Positions 58,896-64,000 of a stretch of 64,000 nucleotides of DNA are shown piece after piece (the stretch's first letter is position 1; each line of letters opens with the position of its first letter). The stretch comes from Sphingobium sp. 15-1 (lineage in GTDB: Bacteria; Pseudomonadota; Alphaproteobacteria; Sphingomonadales; Sphingomonadaceae), in the NCBI RefSeq assembly GCF_013375535.1, contig NZ_JABXJG010000001.1:1364001-1428000 (forward strand). Reading direction: 5' to 3'. The notes under the pieces are model-generated. The model was not told where the DNA came from. It saw only the letters and a list, made by a program, of their open reading frames with translations, and did no database searches. The position numbers and the translations under genes were made by a program.

Positions 58896-60293
58896 ATGAC
58901 TGAATTTTTCGACCTGCTCAAAGCCGACAACAACCAGGCCGCCCGTTCGATCCAGATCGTGGATGCGCCAGCCATGGAAGCCTGGCTCGCCAGCCAGCCG
59001 GAGCGGGTGCGGGCCTTGGCCGCCGCGCAGAAATTCAAGGGCAAGGCCAATGAACTTGCCATATTGCCCGGCGACGATCCGGCGGACTGGTCCGTGGTGG
59101 CGGGCGTCGCTTCGCGCGAGAAGCTGGGGCCATGGTGCCTGGCGAAGCTGGCCGAAACCTTGCCCGAAGGGACGTATCGGCTGGCGGAGGGAACCGCTGG
59201 CGCGGCGATGCTGGGATGGCTGACCGCGCAATATCGGTTCGACCGCTATCGCAAGGAGGAGAATGGCGCCGGCGCCCGTGTGCTGCTGACCGGGGAGGTG
59301 GCGCAGATCGAGGGCACCGTGCGATTGGCGGAGGCGGTGGCGCTGGTGCGCGATCTGGTCAACACGCCCGCCGCCGACATGGGGCCGGGCGATCTGGAGG
59401 CTGCAGCACGCAAGGTCGCTGAACGTTTCGACGCCGAATGCAAGGTGACGAAGGGCGACGCACTGGAACATGGCTTTCCGATGATCCACGCTGTCGGCAA
59501 GGCGGCGGACAAGAGCTTCGCGCCGCGCCTGATCGAATTGCGCTGGGGCGACCCCAAGCATCCGAAGGTCGCCATCGTCGGCAAGGGCATCTGCTTCGAC
59601 AGCGGCGGCCTCGACATCAAGCCTTCCTCCGCGATGCGGCTGATGAAGAAGGATATGGGCGGCGCGGCCCATGCGCTGGCGCTAGCGCAGCTCGTCATGG
59701 GCGCACGATTGCCGGTGCGGCTGCATCTGCTGATCCCGGCGGCAGAGAATGCGGTGTCGGGCAACGCCTTCCGGCCCGGCGACATATTGCGGTCGCGCAA
59801 GGGGTTGACGGTGGAGATCGGCAATACCGACGCCGAAGGACGGCTGGTGCTGGGCGACGCGCTGACGCTGGCGGGCGAGGACAAGCCGGAACTGATCATC
59901 GACTATGCCACGCTGACCGGCGCGGCGCGGGTGGCGGTTGGGCCGGACCTGCCCGCCCTCTTTGCCAATGACGACGCGCTGGCCGGAGAGATGGACGCGG
60001 CCGGAAGCGCGGTCGACGATCCGACATGGCGCCTACCGCTGTGGGATGGTTATGCGGAGATGCTGAAGTCGGACGTGGCGGACATCAACAATGCGGGCGA
60101 AGGCGGCTTTGCCGGCGCGATCACGGCGGCGCTGTTCCTGAAGCGCTTCGTGCCGGAAAACACCCCCTGGGTGCATCTCGACACCTTCGCCTGGCGACCT
60201 TCCTCGCGGCCGGGGCGGCCCAAGGGCGGCGAAGCGCTGGGGCTGCGCGCCGCCTTCCACATGCTGCAGGCGCGCTATAGCCATAAAAAGTAA
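58896..60293 (+). CDS. M17 leucyl aminopeptidase family protein
   Basis: Zinc/manganese aminopeptidase of the cytosol-aminopeptidase family, 465 residues. Metal- and substrate-binding motifs are VGKGICFDSGGLDIKPSSAM near residue 227 and NTDAEGRLVLGDAL near residue 308, with a Lys in MKKDMGG. The N-terminal domain is shorter and more divergent than in PepA. It diverges from the small hypothetical gene. Confidence 0.93.
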   Translation: MTEFFDLLKADNNQAARSIQIVDAPAMEAWLASQPERVRALAAAQKFKGKANELAILPGDDPADWSVVAGVASREKLGPWCLAKLAETLPEGTYRLAEGTAGAAMLGWLTAQYRFDRYRKEENGAGARVLLTGEVAQIEGTVRLAEAVALVRDLVNTPAADMGPGDLEAAARKVAERFDAECKVTKGDALEHGFPMIHAVGKAADKSFAPRLIELRWGDPKHPKVAIVGKGICFDSGGLDIKPSSAMRLMKKDMGGAAHALALAQLVMGARLPVRLHLLIPAAENAVSGNAFRPGDILRSRKGLTVEIGNTDAEGRLVLGDALTLAGEDKPELIIDYATLTGAARVAVGPDLPALFANDDALAGEMDAAGSAVDDPTWRLPLWDGYAEMLKSDVADINNAGEGGFAGAITAALFLKRFVPENTPWVHLDTFAWRPSSRPGRPKGGEALGLRAAFHMLQARYSHKK

Positions 60294-60355
60294 AAAGAAA
60301 GCTGTTTTGGCGGGCCGTTACGCAACCGGATTGGCTATTGTGCGTTTGGGGGTGC

Positions 60356-60763
60356 ATGGATGCCCAATCTGCCCCGAATGAAGCCGCAGAGTTGAACCGG
60401 CCCGGCCTGAAACCGCTCAGCCAATGGATGCGCACGCTGGTCGATTATGTGCGGTCGGGAAAGCCCGACCTCACCAACCGGCAGATGGCGCTGATGCTGA
60501 CCGTCTATATCGGCGCGGGGCCGCATACGGTGAGGGGACTCGCGGAGGCGCTGAACGTCTCCAAACCGGTGATCACCCGCGCTCTCAACAAATTATCGGC
60601 GCTCGGGTATCTGCGGCGGGAGCGGGACTCCACGGACCGGCGCAATATTTTCATCACCCGGACCCCAAAAGGGGCGGAATTTCTTGACGCCTTTCACCAT
60701 TTCATCGCAGGAACCGGCCGCGATGAACGCCACAATTTCTCCTCCGCGGGCCACTCCGCCTGA
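60356..60763 (+). CDS. MarR family transcriptional regulator
   Basis: 135-residue winged-helix regulator: LTNRQMALMLTVYIGAGPH, recognition helix region VRGLAEALNVSKPVITRALN and wing LGYLRRERDSTDRRNIFI. ATG 60356 follows a GGGGG box. Its end overlaps the NlpC/P60 gene, suggesting the two are expressed together; what it regulates is not visible from sequence. Confidence 0.88.
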   Translation: MDAQSAPNEAAELNRPGLKPLSQWMRTLVDYVRSGKPDLTNRQMALMLTVYIGAGPHTVRGLAEALNVSKPVITRALNKLSALGYLRRERDSTDRRNIFITRTPKGAEFLDAFHHFIAGTGRDERHNFSSAGHSA

Positions 60764-61631
60764 ACGCATCCGATTCAAGCTGAACGGCCGGTCGGTCAAG
60801 CTCGACACGCGGGTCCATGCCGCGCGCGGCGACCTGGCCGATCTGGCGCTGGCCGGGGTGCTGTTTTCCGCCCATTATGCCCGCGCCGTCGAACTGACCT
60901 GCGTGGCGGCGGGCGCGCCGGTGCTGGCGTCCGATACGCCCAAGGCGCAGGCGGTCAGCGAATTGCTGCGCGGCGAAAGCTTCCACGCGCTGGACGTGAC
61001 GGCGGACTGGGCCTGGGGCTTTTGCGGGCATGACGGCTATGTCGGCTATGTCCGGCGGGAGGCGCTGGACGTCCGGGAGGTGGTGAACAGCCGCGTGATC
61101 ACCGGCACGGCTCCCCTGTTCAGCGCCGCCGACATCAAATCGCCCATTGCCGATTACTGGCCGCGCGGCGCGCAGTTCACCGCTGAGGCGGAGGGCGATT
61201 TCTTCGCCTGCGCCGAAGGTTTCGTGCATCGGCGCCATGTCGCGGCGATCGACGCGCTGGAAAGCGATTGGGTCGCGGTGGCGGAGCGCTATCTGGGTCA
61301 GCCCTATGTCTGGGGCGGGCGCGGGCATCGCGGCGTCGACTGTTCGGGGCTCGTGCAGGTCGCGCTCAGCCAGTGCGGGATCAAGGTACCGCGCGACACC
61401 GATCTGCAGCGCGAGGGGATCGGTTCCCCGATCGCGCCCGACGCGCCGCTCCGACGAGGGGACTTCATCTTCTTTCCGGGCCATGTCGGCATCATGACCG
61501 ACGGCGACACTATATTGCATGCCAACGCCCATTGGATGAGCGTGGTAATCGAGCCCCTGGCCGACGTCGTCGGCCGGTTGGCGGCGGACCATGCGGAACC
61601 CATATCGGCGCGGCGGAGAATCGGCACATGA
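60723..61631 (+). CDS. NlpC/P60 (C40) family peptidase
   Basis: Cell-wall endopeptidase-like protein, 302 residues. Two N-terminal SH3-like regions (about 60-165) are followed by the C40 domain with the catalytic Cys in GVDCSGLVQVAL near residue 215, His in FFPGHVGIMTD and a further His in ILHANAH. No signal peptide is apparent. ATG 60723 is chosen; the frame begins at a TTG within the MarR gene. It overlaps argC by ATGA. Confidence 0.9.
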   Translation: MNATISPPRATPPERIRFKLNGRSVKLDTRVHAARGDLADLALAGVLFSAHYARAVELTCVAAGAPVLASDTPKAQAVSELLRGESFHALDVTADWAWGFCGHDGYVGYVRREALDVREVVNSRVITGTAPLFSAADIKSPIADYWPRGAQFTAEAEGDFFACAEGFVHRRHVAAIDALESDWVAVAERYLGQPYVWGGRGHRGVDCSGLVQVALSQCGIKVPRDTDLQREGIGSPIAPDAPLRRGDFIFFPGHVGIMTDGDTILHANAHWMSVVIEPLADVVGRLAADHAEPISARRRIGT

Positions 61632-62569
61632 CACAGATTTTTATCGACGGCGGCGTCGGGACTACGGGACTTGAGATCAACGAGCGGCTGGCGGGCCGCC
61701 CGGAATTGTCGTTCATCACGCTGGACGAGGACAGGCGGAAGGATGCGGCGGCGCGCCGGGACGCGCTGAACGCGGCGGACATCGTCATCCTCTGCCTGCC
61801 GGACGACGCGGCGCGGGAGGCCGTGGCGCTGATCGACAACGGCCGGACGCGGGTGATCGACGCGTCGACCGCGCATCGCGTGGCCGATGGCTGGACCTAT
61901 GGCTTTGCCGAACTGGAGCCGGGGCATCGGGAGAAGCTCGCCAATGCGCGCTTCGTCGCCAATCCGGGTTGCTGGCCGACCGGCTTCCTGGCGCTGGTGC
62001 GGCCGCTGGTGCTGGCCGGGCTGTTGCCTGCCGACTGGCCGGTGACGGTGTCGGGCGCCTCGGGCTATTCGGGCGGCGGCAAGTCGATGATCGCGGAATA
62101 TGAAGGCGCGGAGGGCGCTCCCAGCGCTTTCCGCCCTTATGGGCTGGGGCTGGCGCACAAGCACGGACCGGAAATGCTGCGCTATTCGGGCTTGCGGCAC
62201 CCGCCTTTGTTCGCTCCTGCCGTCGCCAACGCCTATCGCGGCATGATCGTGGAAGTGCCGTTGCAGTTGCGCGCCATGCCGGGCGCGCCTTCGGTGGCGG
62301 ATGTGCATGGGGCGCTGGCGGCGGCCTATGCGGGGTCACCGATCGTCAGCGTGGAGGCGCTGAAGGACAGCGCGGCCATGACCCAGGTCCGCCTGGAGCA
62401 TGTCGGGGCGACCGACCGGCTGGCGCTGTTCGTCTTCGGCAATGAAGCGACGGGTCAGGCGCGGCTGGTGGCGGCGCTCGACAATCTGGGCAAGGGCGCG
62501 GCTGGGGCCGCGGTGCAGAACCTCAACATATTGGCCGGCTTGCCGGAGACATCGGGCCTGCGGCTTTAG
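61628..62569 (+). CDS. argC: N-acetyl-gamma-glutamyl-phosphate reductase (type 2)
   Basis: Third enzyme of arginine synthesis, 313 residues, the short type 2 form. It has an N-terminal Rossmann fold (IFIDGGVGTTGLEINERL), the active-site Cys in ANPGCWPTGFLAL near residue 117 and SGASGYSGGGKSM. ATG 61628 overlaps the NlpC/P60 stop; the longer upstream frame is its shadow. Pairing with a cell-wall peptidase is unexpected. Confidence 0.95.
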   Translation: MTQIFIDGGVGTTGLEINERLAGRPELSFITLDEDRRKDAAARRDALNAADIVILCLPDDAAREAVALIDNGRTRVIDASTAHRVADGWTYGFAELEPGHREKLANARFVANPGCWPTGFLALVRPLVLAGLLPADWPVTVSGASGYSGGGKSMIAEYEGAEGAPSAFRPYGLGLAHKHGPEMLRYSGLRHPPLFAPAVANAYRGMIVEVPLQLRAMPGAPSVADVHGALAAAYAGSPIVSVEALKDSAAMTQVRLEHVGATDRLALFVFGNEATGQARLVAALDNLGKGAAGAAVQNLNILAGLPETSGLRL

Positions 62570-62590
62570 ATCCGCGTTCGACCATTCCTT

Positions 62591-62626
62591 CATTCGTCAT
62601 GCTGAACTTGTTTCAGCATGACGAAT
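62591..62626. repeat. TCGTCATGCTGAAC-type hairpin
   Basis: ATTCGTCATGCTGAA and TTCAGCATGACGAAT form a perfect 15-bp stem with a short loop. It lies between argC and the convergent small gene and could help end both transcripts, without a T run. Confidence 0.8.
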
Positions 62627-62649
62627 AGAGAATCGGGCGAAGTTTCAGA

Positions 62650-62859
62650 TCAATGGATAGTGCCGAGCGGCCCTTCATGCGTGAGCAGCACGATCAGCCG
62701 CTCGATCTGCCGCCAATGGCAAAAGCGGATATGGTTGCCCACATCGCGGCTGCGGTCGGCGCGCGCCGCCGCCTCATAGCCTGCATTGTCGCCAAACAGA
62801 GCCATTAATTCGGCCGCGTCCTCATAGCTCCTGCGATTCGCAAGATACGGTATGTTCAT
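62650..62859 (-). CDS. Small hypothetical protein
   Basis: 69 residues: MNIPYLANRRSYEDAAELMA, then YEAAARADRSRDVGNHIRFC and HWRQIERLIVLLTHE. It has the composition of a soluble, helical protein and is ordered like small conserved sphingomonad proteins, but I cannot name a family. ATG 62859 is chosen over a longer frame. Gene prediction is moderate. Confidence 0.6.
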   Translation of the reverse strand: MNIPYLANRRSYEDAAELMALFGDNAGYEAAARADRSRDVGNHIRFCHWRQIERLIVLLTHEGPLGTIH

Positions 62860-63081
62860 GACCAAGGCCCCCAAAGTCCCCACCCTGACGGTAGGGACAC
62901 CGCTTCAATGCCCATGCCAGTTTCGCCTATCGACGGATCGGCGCGGCTTTCAAGGGTGAACGGTCCGTTATCCAAGTCCCGCCTTGGCACAGCCATCCCA
63001 AGGCGGGACAGGCCTGTCCCGAAACGGCGCAGGCGGGAAAGCCTCTGGCCATGCATCGCGGCGCGTGGCAAGGAACGGCCG

Positions 63082-63255
63082 ATGACAAAGGCCAGAAAAG
63101 AACCGATCGGCGCGGGCGCCATTTTGGCGATCACCATTTTAGGCGGCACGATCGTCGGCGGCCTGATGGGCCAGCCCAGCGCGGGCCTGTTGGCCGGCAC
63201 GGCGCTGGGGATCGTGATCGCTGTTCTGTTGTGGCTGCGCGATCGGGGAAAATAG
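63082..63255 (+). CDS. Small membrane protein, hypothetical
   Basis: 57 residues with two hydrophobic stretches (IGAGAILAITILGGTIVGGLMG and LLAGTALGIVIAVLLWL, each split by small loops) and a basic end RDRGK. AAGGA lies seven bases before ATG 63082; a longer frame upstream has no ribosome site. It precedes the sorbosone-dehydrogenase-type gene by 60 bases on the same strand. Confidence 0.68.
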   Translation: MTKARKEPIGAGAILAITILGGTIVGGLMGQPSAGLLAGTALGIVIAVLLWLRDRGK

Positions 63256-63315
63256 CTTCGCTCCCGACGGTTGCGCGCCTTGCCAGCCTGTGGGGGCCAG
63301 CATAAACGAGGGATC

Positions 63316-64000
63316 ATGAAGAAGCATCTGATCGCCCTCGCCCTCATCCTATTGGTCGTTCTTGGCGGCCTGTTCTTCTACTTTGCGCGAGGGGATACGG
63401 CGCAGCTTCCCGCCGGTGCGGATGTCGGCAAGGAGCCAGTCTTCACCAGCCCGCGCAGCGAGATGATCCCGACGATGAATGTCGCGGAAGCGGCGCCGTG
63501 GAAGAAGGGCGAGAAGCCGGTTCCCGCCAAGGGGCTGGGCGTCGACCGTTTTGCCGATGGGCTGGACCATCCCCGCTCGCTGCTGCGCCTGCCCAATGGC
63601 GACGTGCTGGTGGCGGAAACCAACAGCCCCACGCGACCGACCGGCGGCATCGTCAACCGGGTGATGAACTATCTGATGAACAAGGCGGGGGCTGGCGTGC
63701 CCTCCGCCAACCGCATCACCCTGCTGCGCGACGCCGATGGCGACGGACGGGCGGAGACGAAGACGGCTTTCCTGACGGGGCTCAATTCACCCTACGGCAT
63801 GGCGCTGGTCGGGAACACGCTCTACGTCGCCAATACCGATGCGCTGATGGCCTTTCCCTATAAGGTGGGCGAAACGAAGATCGCCGCCAAGGGACGCAAG
63901 ATATTGAGCCTGCCCGCGCAGGCACCCAATATGCACTGGACGCGCAGCCTGGCCGCCAGCCCGCAGGGGCTGCTCTATGTGGGGGTCGGCTCCAACAGCA
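63316..64000 (+). CDS. Sorbosone dehydrogenase family / PQQ-dependent sugar dehydrogenase-like protein (partial, 3' end outside window)
   Basis: 228 residues visible, starting ATG 63316 after a GAGGG site. A single N-terminal transmembrane helix (HLIALALILLVVLGGLFFYF) anchors it. The exported part starts a beta-propeller: GLDHPRSLLRLPNGDVLVAE, a calcium-type loop RDADGDGRAETKTAFLTG, then LNSPYGMALVGNTLYVANTD and HWTRSLAASPQGLLYVGVGS. This matches the soluble glucose/sorbosone dehydrogenase fold. The rest lies beyond 64000. Confidence 0.88.
   Translation, partial: MKKHLIALALILLVVLGGLFFYFARGDTAQLPAGADVGKEPVFTSPRSEMIPTMNVAEAAPWKKGEKPVPAKGLGVDRFADGLDHPRSLLRLPNGDVLVAETNSPTRPTGGIVNRVMNYLMNKAGAGVPSANRITLLRDADGDGRAETKTAFLTGLNSPYGMALVGNTLYVANTDALMAFPYKVGETKIAAKGRKILSLPAQAPNMHWTRSLAASPQGLLYVGVGSNS

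Overview
The window is a high-GC alphaproteobacterial chromosome segment, most likely from Sphingomonadaceae (Sphingobium or Novosphingobium type). This rests on the protein sequences, the RcdA, ZapA and DUF465 genes, a 6S RNA gene lying between zapA and fau, and many small palindromic repeats between genes. It is mostly core genome with one mobile island. No CRISPR array, prophage or plasmid origin was seen.

Layout. Positions 1-7609 hold a complex I operon on the minus strand (nuoA-B-C-D-E-F-G and the start of nuoH), with almost every stop overlapping the next start. From 7.7 to 12.9 kb come an inositol-monophosphatase-type phosphatase, efp, an M23 peptidase coupled to an L,D-transpeptidase, thiE and a DUF72 protein. 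From 12.9 to 18.2 kb is a glycolysis/pentose phosphate block (tkt, gap, pgk, fda, all minus) with a strong terminator between gap and pgk. From 18.4 to 20.0 kb run a ZauP-like gene, zapA, 6S RNA, fau and a DUF2842 gene. Two identical tRNA-Asp genes, an AI-2E family permease and a secreted protein follow. From 22.5 to 28.4 kb are the branched-chain 2-oxoacid dehydrogenase genes (E1 alpha, E1 beta, E2), thyA, a RadC-like protein that has lost its metal ligands, tRNA-Pro and an Lrp/AsnC regulator.

From 28.6 to 36.3 kb lie purB, an EF-hand protein, the two-gene NHEJ system (ku, ligD), a LapA-like membrane protein, pyrF and a thioesterase gene broken by an in-frame amber codon. From 36.3 to 46.4 kb lie an outer-membrane barrel protein, sdaA, tamB, tamA, an RcdA homologue and two DUF465 genes. 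Positions 46613-49847 are a mobile element bounded by IS66-type terminal inverted repeats and a 9-bp direct repeat. It carries an IS66-type transposase and, nested ahead of it, a divergent IS110-family transposase whose upstream flank folds like a structured RNA (possible bridge RNA).

From 49.9 to 64 kb are a PilZ protein, a DksA protein without a complete zinc finger, a serine-rich repeat protein with a PEP-CTERM-like tail, a host-attachment-family protein, serS, surE, a TrkA-N potassium channel, rimO, a DUF3298-like lipoprotein, an M17 aminopeptidase, a MarR-NlpC/P60-argC unit, small proteins and the start of a sorbosone-dehydrogenase-type gene.

The most distinctive points are the nested IS66/IS110 element with its putative RNA, and palindromic repeats that have entered coding sequence in frame (E2 linker, possibly nuoG). 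Several start codons were moved inward from the longest ORF on ribosome-site or overlap evidence; these are noted. All function calls come from reading motifs, not from database searches.
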